From Xanthostigma xanthostigma (Eukaryota; Arthropoda; Insecta; Raphidioptera; Raphidiidae), in contig OY754465.1 of NCBI GenBank assembly GCA_963575645.1, forward strand, positions 36,963,501 through 37,027,500: a stretch of DNA of 64,000 nt. Reading direction: 5' to 3'. The notes below the pieces were generated by a model. The model did no database searches and had not been told where the DNA came from. It worked only from the letters and a program-made list of their open reading frames with translations. Of the stretch, positions 1 through 13,500 are shown one piece after another (positions within the stretch are counted from its first letter, which is position 1; the number at the start of each line of letters is the position of its first letter). A program made the translations under genes and the position numbers.

Positions 1-1503
1 GACCAAGTTGCCTTAGAATTAAAAGAGCATTATATTAAAATGACTGCACGCTGGGAGAAATTATTTGCGAGCGTCAAACATTACATGCATGCCGGAGATA
101 TTCTACGTAATAGAAAAGATTACCGTCTGGGCTTAGAAGCGCTCAGTCAATGGTTGCGAAACGCCGAGGAAGTTCTTGGTCCTCAGCAACTGACTTCAAC
201 CGAGAGAATCAAAGCTTATGGAGAACAGCTTCAGAAATTGCAAGACGAAATTGAAGGAATCGAGGAACTTTTCAAGAATATAAGTAAAACTTTCCAGACA
301 TTGATTCAAGATTTGTCGAGAGATGAAGTCGATAAAAATATGCATACACTGAAAAAAGAAAAAGAGGCTCTTGTTAGAGTGAGAGCACTGATACCGATGC
401 AAATTCGGTTGTTCCATCAACTTTTGGTTCAACAAGAATCATTGGAACAAGGCCAACGTGAAATTAACCAATGGCTCGATGAAGCTGAACTTTTGTTAAG
501 TTCCTTATCGATGGCAGGTGGTAAAGATGCAGTTCAAAGTCAATTAGACAAGCATAAAGCTTTCTTTTCGAGAACTTTATATTACAAATCGATGCTCGAG
601 AGCAAAAATAAAGTATTTAACAATATAATCAAATCGATCGGAAACAACGCCAGCATCGATACATCGGAAGGACATAAAAGAATGAAAGAATTAAATGAGA
701 GATTCGCTTATGTTTCCCAGAGTGCGCACTCATGGGAACAGAAGTTACAAGAAGCCATAAGATGTTGGCATAATTTCAGAGAATGTGAACGAGTCATATC
801 AGATTGGCTCAGTAAAGCCGAACAATTGATTGCCGAAAAGCATATTGATACAAAACAGACTGTTGAAATGCATAAAAACTTCTTTGAACGTGTTAATGAA
901 CGATGGATTTATGATTTGGTTCAGACTGGTCAGGATTTACAGAAATGCCTACCGACAGATCAGCAAGGACCCGTTATAAAATCAATCGAAAGACTGCAGT
1001 CGAAATGGAAAGAAGTATTGTCTTTTGCTCCGCTCCATTTGATGCGTCTCGAATTCAGATTAGACGAAACTACGTTCATTCAGTATTTGAAAGATATCGA
1101 AAAAGAAATAAACGCTGAACAACAAGCGTTCGATAAACAAGATAATGTAGATGCGATTTTGCAGCGTAATAAAGACTTCTTTGTATCGAAAGGTACTGTG
1201 CTGGAAGTCGAAAAGTGTTTGTCGAATCTTGGCAAAATCAGTCAAACTTATACTCAAATTCATCCAGAAGATAAAAATTTACTGGAATCGCACGCAAAAT
1301 GCGTGGAACAATGGGAAAATATGGCAGTTAAAATAGAAAATGTGAGACAAAAGTTACAGCAGATTCCAGCACAATGGCAGAATTATCATGAAAAGTTTGG
1401 TGCGATGGTTCAGTGGATGGACTTAGTAGATTCGACATTGAAAAATATATTAAATGAAATCAACACCATGGAAGAATTTGAAAAGGAAAAAGCTGTGTTT
1501 CAG
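1..1503 (+). CDS. Msp300: Exon 1 (5' partial): spectrin repeats
   Basis: Open in frame 1 from the first base of the window, so the ATG at 40 is internal and not a start. Encodes window residues 1-501, about four and a half spectrin repeats. Helix-A signatures include SQWLRNAEEVLG, INQWLDEAELLLSS, ISDWLSKAEQLIAEK and VQWMDLVDSTLKN. The exon ends at ...KAVFQ before the donor CAG/GTATTG at 1504 (phase 0). Translation past the donor meets a stop after 15 codons, as expected for intron read-through. Confidence 0.85.
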
Positions 1504-4500
1504 GTATTGTCGATAGTTTATTTTATTATTTTGAAATTGTATGACTGAAAAACTCATGCTGTTTCTTTTCTGTGTTTATTTAACTAAATTTCTTCGCTAC
1601 TTTGTAATAGATGTCTTGATCAAATATCGGGAGTGTAAATGATTTTGCTGCTTAATCTAAATCGAATTTATTCATTTTTTTTTTATTGCATACTTCAGAT
1701 GACTCTATTGAAATGATTCTATTGATTTATATATTCTGTATATTTCTGAACATTATAGAACACTTTTTGGATCTTTTTTTTTATTTAAGAAGTGAAAAAA
1801 AAAAACGGGGTGTTTTAACCGATCATCATTAACACCAGACTGTACAGTGTGTTACATTTTTTGTTGTATTTGTGAATATAAATTACATATATACCTACTT
1901 CCTAGTCAAAATTAATGCACTGATAATTTTGAAACAAGTGAAACTGTTGCATAATTGCTATATAGAGTCATCTCAAGCAATTGTTAATAAAACAAATGAA
2001 AATGCGGTCTTGAACAGATAGCTGTTTATTTTATAAGAGTTTATTTCTAGCTGTGAATTTGCATGCAAAAGTTTATAATAGCAATTTTTCTGATTATTTC
2101 TATTTGCTGCAATAATGGATTTCAGCTGAAATGCCTAATGGTAATCGTTTCCAAATAATCACAATTTTTTCACTGTCCTTTAGCATGCACGCTACGCATA
2201 ACCTTGCCATTTTTAGCTACTCGAAAGATCCTGCAAATAAATTTGATACCAATGCAAATTTCGTGAGGAATATATGAGCAGCCCTTGAATCAAATTCATC
2301 TGGTTAAATACATTTTCAGTATAATCAATTCGATTATTGTAGGTCATAGACGCTCGACAACTATGGCCTTTTGTAGGTTTCACATGATATTTGCGTTGCA
2401 AACAATCTCCTTGTGTGGAATTCAACACAATAAAAGTAACAGGCCTTCTGCAAAAATACGTTACAGAATACATAAAGATAATTATTATAGACGGAACTTT
2501 ATTCCTCTATATGTGTATGAATAAATAAGACACGCGTTGTAATAGAAGAGAAGACTTTTTTTCTTTTTTGGGAATTAAACACCTTTATATGTTGTTGTCT
2601 TTAACAATTTATTTGAAAAAGTACCGAACTGCCTGTATTATTGTTAAATATTTCTACTATAATTTGCATATTAGATATAAAATTTTAAGGTAACGTTTAT
2701 TTCAGTAATACTCGTCTTTTGAAAAAGCCGGTACTGCTGCTGTTATCAATTAATAAAACTATGATAACCTACCTGCTCTTTCAGAAGACGAACATAGATC
2801 AAATTATTATGGCAGGCTAGTGTAGAAATGCCTTGACTTGGTGAAATTATGTCATCCAAAGATCTGCCATTCCAACATTGACATAATAAACTGACTGAAT
2901 TCAACGTCAGTGTAAAATTATATGCGTTTTTTCAGCGTGTATGTCGCGAAGCAGATTCAAAGCGCGAAGACATGAAGTGGCTGGTACAAACACTGGACGC
3001 CCTTTCTTCTCACTGCACCGAGCCCGAAGCGATTTCTGAACAGCAAAAGTTAGAAGCTCTGATAACCCGTTATAAGAACTTAATACCAACAATTGAAGTG
3101 ACAATGATCCGCACCGATGTTTATTCGAAGTGTTATACTTACCGTAAAGAAGTTCGCGAAGTTTGCACACTTCTTCAGAAAGTCAAAGATCAGTCGAACG
3201 TGAAAATACAACCCGATAGTTTGGAAGGCGTGACTAAACTGATTCACCAACAAGAACAAGCCGTGAATCAATTGGATCAACAACGAGCCAATATAGTATC
3301 GATGTTGCAGCGAGGTAAGGATCTGCTTAAAGATACCAATGCGCCTCAGTTCGTTCAAGAAGAAGTGAAAACGTTAGAATCCGGCTGGAACGAAGCTTTC
3401 AGTCAAACTGCTGACACTCTGAAAAGACTCAAAGGTACTCAGAAAATTTGGGCGAATTATGCCGAGCAAAAGGATGAAATTTTACGACTATTACAAAAAG
3501 CCGAACAAGAACTGAAACGTATCCAACCAGGACAACACAATTCAGGCAACCTTGCCGCAGATTTGCAAGCGAAACAAGAAATGAGTGTCGGTTTGCGTCA
3601 AGCTACCGAAGATATGTTGAAGAAACTTCGAGATTTGTGCAACAATTTAATGGCCGTCGCGGCACCTGATAAAAAACCTTTGTTACAAAAAGAAGTTACT
3701 GAAATTGAAAAACGTTTGAGTGTTACTCTGGAAACTGTACAAGAAAGAGTTGTTTATCTTCAACAATTCAGCGCTAAATGGACGCGATTCCAATCCCGTT
3801 TGGGAGATTTACAACAATGGACACTTCAGAACGCGCCTGCATTGGTGGCAGCACTGCAATCTGAAGACATGACGCCCGATGAAAGGGTTGCAAAGTCGAT
3901 GGATCTTCAGCAACAGCTCGCTGAAAAAATAGCTGTTCTAGACGCCCTTGGAAATGAAGCTGTTGATTTACTTTCGGATGATGCTGAAAACTTAGAAGCA
4001 CAAAAACTGAAAGCTGACGTCCATACACTTCAAGACAAAGTGAACGCTTTGAATCGAACTGTCGAAGTACAATCGACGGCTGTTAACAAAGATCTTATCA
4101 ACTGGAAACAGTATCAATCCGGACTGCATGAAATTAAACCATGGATCGAGCAGGCTGAAGTTAAGGTCACGATGGGTATGCCGAAACCGGTCAGTCTTCA
4201 AGAAGCGGTTCAACTTCAACAACAGGCTAAAGTGTTTGAAAAGCAGTGCGAAGAACAACTGAACAAGTTGCAAGGCGTTTCTTCATTGAGCCAACAAATG
4301 ACATGTAGAACGAGTGCACCAGACGAACTGGACGCGGTGCATTCAAGATGGACTGTCGTTAAAAATACAGCGACCCAGTGGGCCAATAAACTCGACAAAC
4401 TGGTAGTGAACTGGGAAACTTTTGACAAAAACGCACACAAAATGGAGACATGGTTAAAGGAAGGAGAAGGCCAAATCGCCAAGCATTCGGTGAATCTGAA

Positions 4501-7500
4501 TACTCCACAAGTTGAAAAGTTAGAGTCGGAATTGTCAAAACTTAAAGCGTTCAATAACGAAATATCAGAACAGCAAGCGAAATTGATATCGCTAACTCAG
4601 AATTCCGATAATATCAGTCATGCATTATCGATGGAAGGATCGAACGCCGTTAAAGGTAGAGTTACTGATATGAAAGCTAGGGTCACACTATTGGCAGAAG
4701 CGGTACGAGCGAGAATAAACGACGTGTCGGATACAATATTAGCGCGACAAGAATTCCAAGGCAAATTGGTCGAATTCACAAACTGGATGGACCGATTGAG
4801 GGCGAATGCCGGTCAAATTGAAGAAGTCAGCATCGACAGAGTCGACGCTAGTCTACAGGCTGTACATGCGTTGTTGCAAGAACATTCTGATAAACAACCG
4901 CTATTCAATTCGATTTACGACGAAGTAAAAGTGTTGACTTTACAAAGTACGCCCGACGAAGCGAAAATTTTGAATGAAACATACACCGTACTTATTGGAA
5001 ACTATCAACAGTTGGATAACAGTTTGCAACAAAAGAAAGCCGCGTTCGAAAAATGGTCGGATCTTTTGAGTTTTCATGGAGATTCGACGCAGCAATTGAA
5101 CCACATCAAATACCATATCGAAAGTCACAAGCCTAAACCCGAAGACTTGGAAAGATTTGTAAGCGAAGTTGATACAGTGCTGGCGAAAATTGAAACGTGG
5201 AAACAAGCGGTTCCGTCGGTGGATTCGGTTAGTGAAGTTCAAATCAGAGACAAGGCCGGAAAACCTTTTTCAGCGGCGACGTTGGTCAGAGAGTTAGAAG
5301 TGAAAGCTGTTAATTTAAAATCACAACTCGCTTTAAAAATGGACGTACTTCAAAAAGTCGGTACCCATTGGAACCAATTTCAAACTCTTCACAAAGAATT
5401 TTCGAATGGATTGGTATCTATTCAAGATAGTTTATACGCCTTAGTTGGAAAAGTCGATAACTGTGACCGTTTAGAACAAACTATCAAAGACATTGGATCA
5501 TTGATTGAAATACACCATTCGAGTCAAGTGCTCAAAGACAAATTGCACCAAGAAGGCAATCAATTGATGAAAGAGGATCATGAAAATTTATCAGAAGTTC
5601 AACGCGCTTTGAGCGACATTGACGTCAACTGGGAGAAAGTAGACGAAATTTTAAACCAGGAGAGACAAAAATATTCCGAAATGTTGTTCGCTTGGAAAGA
5701 GTTCCAAGAAGCAAAGAATAAAGTTGAAAGCGAAATTAATAAAGCGGAAAATTTGAGTGAAATAATCGAAATTCCAAACGATTTGACTCAAGCAACAGTC
5801 GCACACGAAAAAGTAAAAAAAACATTGGATCTGTTGAAAAAAGCGAAAGTATCTCTGGATAAAATGGACTCCAAACAAGAACAGATTTACAAACAAGCTG
5901 AAAGCTTACCGACTTTCATTTCAAAAGCACAGACGGAATCTCAACAGGCGCGTCAACATTGGCAAGTGGCTTTCGATGCCGTGGCGAAGAAAGTACAGAA
6001 CTTCGAGAGCCAAGTGATTATTTGGAAACAAATTGAAGATGCTAAGAATGAATTGCTTTCGTGGCTTAGTGAAATGAGCGAAGGATTGACGAACGCCACT
6101 GAAAATTTGTCAGATTTCGAAACCGGTCAAGCTCGACTTGCAAAATATAAAGACGAACTCCCGGCTCATGCTAATTTGAAACAAAGTATTTTGAACAAAT
6201 CTACTCAACTCATCAAACTGAATAATAACGCACGTATACCAACTCTAGATTCGTTAAACAAATTACTTGAGGACGAATTCGCAGACGTGAAAACTATTGC
6301 TGCTAAACTTGAAACTGTTACTTCTTCGTTTGGGGAACAGGAACGAGAAATCAGGAACGACATCAAACAGACTGGAAGTACGGTGTCCAAATTACGCGAA
6401 GCCATAATTAATTGCGAAGATTTGTCTGGAGAGAACACGAAAATTTTGGAACGTCTTAAAAAATGTCAAGTTTTGAAAGAAGAACTCAAAGGCTGCAGTG
6501 GAATCATCGGTGTGATCGAAACAAAAGTAAACGAAATGAAAACAAAATATCCTGCTTTCAGCGAATCACACGTACCAAAAGAATTCGGAATATTGCACAA
6601 GCGATATAACGGCGTTTTGATTCATGCAAATAAAATCGAAGCGGCGCTGCTGACGTTTTTGAAAAAGTTCCATAATGATAAATACAGTGCCTTACAGAGG
6701 GTTATAACGACACAAAGAGAGAAAGTCATCTGGTGTGCACCGGATTCCGGAAGTGACAAATACAATTTAGAAGTAAAACTCGCTTCGCTTGCAGATATTG
6801 AAACTGCTTTGAATGATTGCGATTCGAAGATGGCAGAACTGAGTCAGTCCCTGGGACTGTTGGAAAATGTCGAAAGTCCGGAAATTATTAAGCAATTGAC
6901 AACTGACAGAGACCAGCTGATTTCAGAACTGGAAAATTTGAAGATAGACTACATGAAAACAAAAGAACTATTGCATCATAATATTCAGTTGTGGCAGAAA
7001 TACGAACAAATGTCTGAAACTGTTTCAAGTTGGCTAAAAGACGCCGAAACTAAAGTCCGATCAGAAACCGTTACCCAGCTGGATATCGGAAGTATTGGTA
7101 ATAAAATTGGTGAGGTAAAGAAGTTTCAAGATCAAGTATCGAATTATCATACAGAAATAAAGGATTTGACGAAGTTGGGTGACGCTTTGATCAAAGAAAG
7201 TCCTGAGTCTAGGGCGGGGCAATATGTCGCTCATTTAAATAACAGATATGTAGCGATCGTTAAGTACATCAGTGGATATCTGGAACGTTTAGAGACGCTT
7301 GATAAAAACAAAGATCTTTATAAAACCAACGTGAAAAATGTTGAACAGTGGTTGGCGAACGCCGAGAAAAAAGTCAATTCTTTTACGAGTTTAACAGCTG
7401 CGGGCGCCAAACCTGACGAGAAGGCACTGGAACAATTGAAACAGTTTGCTGAAGAGCGTGACAAAGGCCAGGAACTGTTGAATGCCGCGGTAGACGCCGG

Positions 7501-10500
7501 AGAAGCTCTATTTTCAGGAATTACGCCCGAAAATAGAGAAAACATTCGCACTGAATTGAGAAAATTGAGGGATGCTTCTGAGGCTTTAATAGATCGAGTA
7601 AATGAAATCTATAAGCGAATTGAAACAATTTTGTTGCAACGTTCGTCAATCGAAGAAAGCTTTGTTCAAGTTGAAAGATGGATTGTTGATTCGCAAGTAA
7701 AATTGGGCGACAAGCTTCAGTTGGACGCAACCTTACCCGAGAAAAAAGCTACCCTACATAGTTACAGAACGCAAGCGCAAGAAGTCAGTTTACACAGAAA
7801 TAATTTGAAACAGCTCGAAGAAAAAATTGCACCCCTTTCTGATTCCGAATCATCGAACAAGCTTAGTTCGAATTTGGATAATTACAATAAATTATTGGAA
7901 ACGATAAACGACCGTGTAGCAACTGCAGAAAAACGTGTTTCAAATCATGAGGCATATCAACAAGTGTTAGAAAAATCAAGAGACTGGTTGAATGCCTTGA
8001 CATCAGAAGCAGTTTTGGTGATCGAAGAAACCCAATTGAAAAAAGAGGGAGCCGATGCAAAACTCGCTATCGTCGACAATTTATTACAACAAAAGAGCGA
8101 AGGCGATAAAATTATTGAATCCGTTAATGGTCAGTTACAAACTGTGCTGAAAGAAACCGCCATTGCTGGCCATCCAGTATTACTGAACGGTTTTGAAGAA
8201 CTCAAGAAAGCGTGGAAATCTTTCTTGACTTTGTGCGTAGACGCTCAAAAGAAACTGAACGAAATGTGTTCACAGTGGGTCGAATTTGAAAACACTGTCG
8301 ACGAACTTGAAGCGTGGATCAGACAGAAAGAAGCTCAAGTTAGAGATCAAAGTTTGAGAAGTACAATGGAAGCGAAACAGAGTCATTTAGATAAACTGCG
8401 CTCTCTGGAAGAAGAAATACGATCGAAAAAAGAGAGTTTCACGAAGGCGCATGAGCAAAGTCAAGCTGTTGAAAGTGAATCCGAATTATCTACTCGAGTT
8501 GCTAAACTCATAACGAGATATCATACACTGAAAAATAATGCAAAGGAAGCTATTTCACGATACGAATTGTTTGTGAAAGAGCACAAGGCATTTAATGATA
8601 ATTATGCTACGTTTGTGGGATGGCTATCAGAACAAGAAAAAGAATTGCTTCAGTTAAGTCAGATCGTTGGAGATTTGACCGTTCTCCAAGATCGACAGAG
8701 AAAGATCAGGGACATACTCGACTTGAAAAATAAGGAAAGTATCAAGTTTGAAGCTCTTATTGATCAAGGAGAAAAGTTATATGCTCATACATCGCCAGAC
8801 GGCAGAGAAATTATTCGACAACAATTGAGAAATTTGAGAACAATTTGGGATAGCTTCTCGGAGGACTTGCAGAGTGCACTCAACAAGCTGGACCATTGCT
8901 TGTTGCAATTTGCTGAATTCACAGGCTCACAAGAACAACTTACCAAATGGTTAAGAGATGTCGAACGAGCCATGCAACAACACACCGAACTAAAATCAAT
9001 GTTACAAGAAAAAAGAGCGCAACTGCAGAATCATAAAATCATGCATCAAGAGATTATGGCTCATCAGCAATTAGTCGAATCGGTGTGCGATAAAGCTCAG
9101 CAGTTGGTCGATCAGACTCAGGATAAGTCTTTGAATATTTACTTGCAATCGATCAAACAGCTGTTCCACAATATCGTTTTGAAATCGAAAGATCTGCTGG
9201 ATAATTTGGACAATTGCGTGGAAAATCACAATAAATTTATGACTCAGTGTGCAAACTTCAAAGATTGGTTGAACGGGGAAGCAGAGAAATTGGCCGAGTG
9301 CGATGACGTCAGTGGTGAGAAAACCGATATTACTAAACGATTGGCTACTATCGAAGCGTTAAGGGCGAATCAAAAACAGGGTTATAGTTTGTTGGATAAA
9401 TTGACGGAATTGTATCATTCAGTTGAAAAAAGTACGGCTCCTAAAGGAAATGAAATCTTACAGAAAGATTTAGTTGAACTCAGAGCTAGTTTAAAAGCTC
9501 ATCTTACGGAAATTGGTAAGTGCATTCCTTTCATTTTTTAAACATAAGATTATTACGACTAGTTTTCCAGTCGTGACAAATATTTTTATTAAAAAATATT
9601 TATTTGATATTGTATTTTATTATAACTTATAAATTATAAAACTACCATTTTAATAAATTGAAATTATGAATTGATTATATTCTAGGTTATAACCATGTTC
9701 ATAAAAAAATTGATAATTGTTTTACAGACAATGTTGCAGCTAAGCAAGATGCTGCTTTAGCTCAATGGAAAGAATTTGAAACGGAACTTGACGAAAAAAC
9801 TAAATGGTTCCGTAAAATTGAAGCTGAATTTCGCGACCAGCAGTTGAAGGCTACTCTCCCTGAAAAGGAGGCGCAGCTGAAATTGTACAAAAATCGACGA
9901 GATATAGTCACCGGCAAAGAAAAAGAAATCGATGACTTTGTCGATCGTAGCCATGGATTGTTACATTCAAGCGGTGTGGAACGAATCAAACCGTTAATAT
10001 CACAGATTAGTAACCGTTATCAATTGTTACACGTTTTGAGTAAAGAAGTTATCAACAGATGGCAAGGTTTGGTGGACGAGCATAATAGTTATAATGAGAA
10101 ACTTAAAGCAACCGAAAACTGGTTGAAACCACTAGAAGAGCACTTGACTGTTTTGCATACAGAAGAAGCTACAGATAATCTCGAGGCAAAAGCAAATCGT
10201 TTGCAGGTAATTTTCCTTATATTAAAAACAGACGCTAGTTTAGATGAGTTCAAGATAATTGATAAATAATAAACTTGATTTAGGGTACAAAAAAAAATGC
10301 AAGTGAAAGTTAAAGCATGATCTTTTGTCTCTTCATTTGTTTTACTTAAACGCATAGTTTTTTTTTGTGTAGTTACATTTTTTTATACACAGATGTCGTG
10401 TTATAAATTTTGACGAGTTTCCACTGAATGGTCGAAAAATAAACTTTCTTTTTTTATAGGTTCTGCTTTCAGAAAAAGAGCAGGGTGAAAAAAGAGTTAC

Positions 10501-13500
10501 AAGCTTAACATCTCTTGGTGAAAGATTATTCCCGGACACGGCAGCTCCAGGTCGTGAAAAAATCAGACAAGATCTAAGAAATATTCGCGAAAGATGGGAC
10601 AAACTAGAAGAAGGAATCAAAGAACAACAAAAAAGACAAGATGCCCAATCTTTGCAGTGGAGCAGTTATCAAGAAATATTACAACAAACGTTGGCGTGGC
10701 TAGACACGATGGAAAAGTCTCTGCAGTTGGATCCCACGGCTTGGACTTCAATTCAAGAAATCCGCTCAAAACTTTTCAAATACAAAGCGACTTTACAAGA
10801 AATTTTATCACATAAAAGAATTATCGAATCGGTTACTGAAAAAGCCCAAGCGGTAGTTCAACTGACAAACCGGCCTGAAGACGTTAAAGAAGTCCAAGAA
10901 ACTGTACAGTCAATTAACAAACGCTATGGTAGCTTAGTACAGAACACACAGAAAGTTATCGCACAGCTAGAAGAATCTTTGGACATTTATCAACAGTTTA
11001 CTGATTTGTATAAATCGCATCAAGACTACCAAAAACAAATGTGGGACAGACTTGCGGGATATACTGACTACAGTGGAAATAAACAAATGCTGCAGGCACG
11101 GCTTACAAAGGTTATAGAAATTCAAGACAGTTTACCTGAGGGCAACCTGAAACTGAAAGTGTTGACGGATCACATCAATACAAGAACTAACAGAATCCCA
11201 GCACGAGTCAAGGAAGTGATGGAACGTGATTTGGCAAATCTGAAATTCGATTTTGAAAAATTCACCAACGCTTTGTCAGACGTTAAACACAATATCGAAG
11301 AAAGACTGCAACAGTGGTCGGACTATGAAGGATCATTCGATCGTCTTTTGGCTTGGCTGACAGATGCCGAAACGACCTTGAAAAACTATGCTCCGAGGTC
11401 AACGCTGGAGGAGAAACAAGAACAGCTTGAAAAGTATCAGGTAAAATCGTTTGAAAAATGTTTTTATTGTTTGTTATTTCCTGTCTATCTCTTCAACTTC
11501 AGTGATTACAACTATTTAAAATTAATCCACTAAATTTGTTGATTTTTGACTAATAGAAAGTTCTTGTTTACAATGTTTTTCTATAGAAAATAAATTAGTG
11601 TTTTTAAAATTTTTAAAACTACTCGTATGAATTTGTTAGCTAACAGTAAAAAAAAATCCTTGTACAGAATCTAAAAACGTCGATGTAATGGATAATTGAT
11701 TCGATTTTTAGAATTTATAAAAGAAACTATAAATTCTGAGATAATTTTATTGGTTTTTGCAACAGTAACTGATGTTTGTAAGTCGTAGGTGCTCTCAAAA
11801 TATTCATCAACAACTAATGATCCGTTTTTACAAGCAACTAATAAATATTCACGAAATGCTTTAAATATTATAATCAACGACTGAATAACTGATTCATCAA
11901 CGCACACTTGAAACCTCTGAACTTAAGAATTTGATATTTTAAAGATGTTTTTCCCTTATGACATAGGTGCCCACTAAGAACTAACTTTTGGAAATTTAAC
12001 TTCTAATTTGACGAAGAAGGGGTTTAAAAAATATAATTTTTCCGAAACTGCTTAAATTAGAAACGCAAATTTTATATATTCTATATTTTTCCAAGTATCT
12101 CCAATCGCTGACTTATACTTTATTTTTAGTATTTTCAAAATTTTTAGTAGTTAGGATTCAGGAGTGTCTTACTCAACATTTCAGTGAACTATTCTATGCG
12201 GAGCGTTTCATTAAGTAAAGCATTGCGCGCTACGTATTTTTGTAAATATTTATTTTTACCTGACTGCGGCGCAGCCAAAAAGGAAGGGTTATAAGTTATT
12301 TACGGATGTTCCACCATAGCGCCTAAACTATACATCCGATTTTGATAAATAAGGTGTCAATCGATTCGTTATTATGGTCTGGGTAACATAGGCTACATGT
12401 ATTTTTGAATTTTGATCCCAGGGGTGAGCAAATTGGAAACAAATAAAAAATAATTCAAAAAAAAAATTACATAAGAAATAAGTTCAAAAACTAAAACCTG
12501 ACTATGGTCCAGGTAACTTAGGCTACATTTATTTTTGAATTTTGGTCCCAGGGGTGAGCAAATTGAAAACAAATACAAAATAATTTAAAAAAAAATTAAG
12601 TTCAAAAACTAAAAACCCGACTACTGAAAAGTATGAAACAAGAAAATACTCTTATCTGAGGATAGCCGTGGTCGTATGCCACCTACCTTAACAAAACAAT
12701 ACATTTTCACAATACTAAGCGATGATAAGCTTTAGGGTAAAGTGCAACACGCTCATCACGCTATACATCTAGAGGGCGCCATATGACCATATAAGATATG
12801 AGATGGCATACGACCACGGCTATCCTCAGATGAGACTATTTTCTTGTTTCATATTTTCAGTAGTCGGGTCTTAGTTATTGAATTTAATGTTTATACGAAG
12901 TAACGAGATATGTGTTGTGCAGTACCTAATTGTGTTAGTACGTTAGTAGATGTTGATATCAAATTATTAAACTGAAAGGTGACAGCTATCAGTTGATTAT
13001 ACACTGTTGATTTCATGCGATTTATTTTTCAAATTTGACATTGGCAACAACCTTAACCTTATCACTACAGCTTGCATTAATGATTTTGCCACAAATGCGA
13101 TATAATAAGTACTCGCGATTTTTTCCCTTCAGTATAATTACGTTTTGAAATTACCCTAACGACGATTTTCTTCTTCGGAAATATAAATTTTAAATAAATC
13201 ATCAAAACCTTGTATATTGTCAAAGCAAAATGCTTCGCATAGGGCGGCCATATAGTATATTCTAAAATTCCGCCTCCAGGTAAAATCCCAGTAGTGTAGG
13301 CAATGCATTAGTCTATTGGTATGGAAGATGCGATGCTGGGGTGTTTGTCTGGCTTGGAGTAATATTGAATTTTCCTTTATCGCACTAGAACGCAATGGGT
13401 CACTTTATGTGTCTGTATGCATAAGTAGCCATTTTATAGGGTGTAGTGTAAACAATATTTGCGAGCGTGTATTTAAGATCAGAGAAAATTAACAAAAATC

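Noticed and set aside
2213..2524. Two overlapping frames in intron 1
   Set aside because: Opposite strands, short, AT-rich, no motif and no splice-compatible edges.
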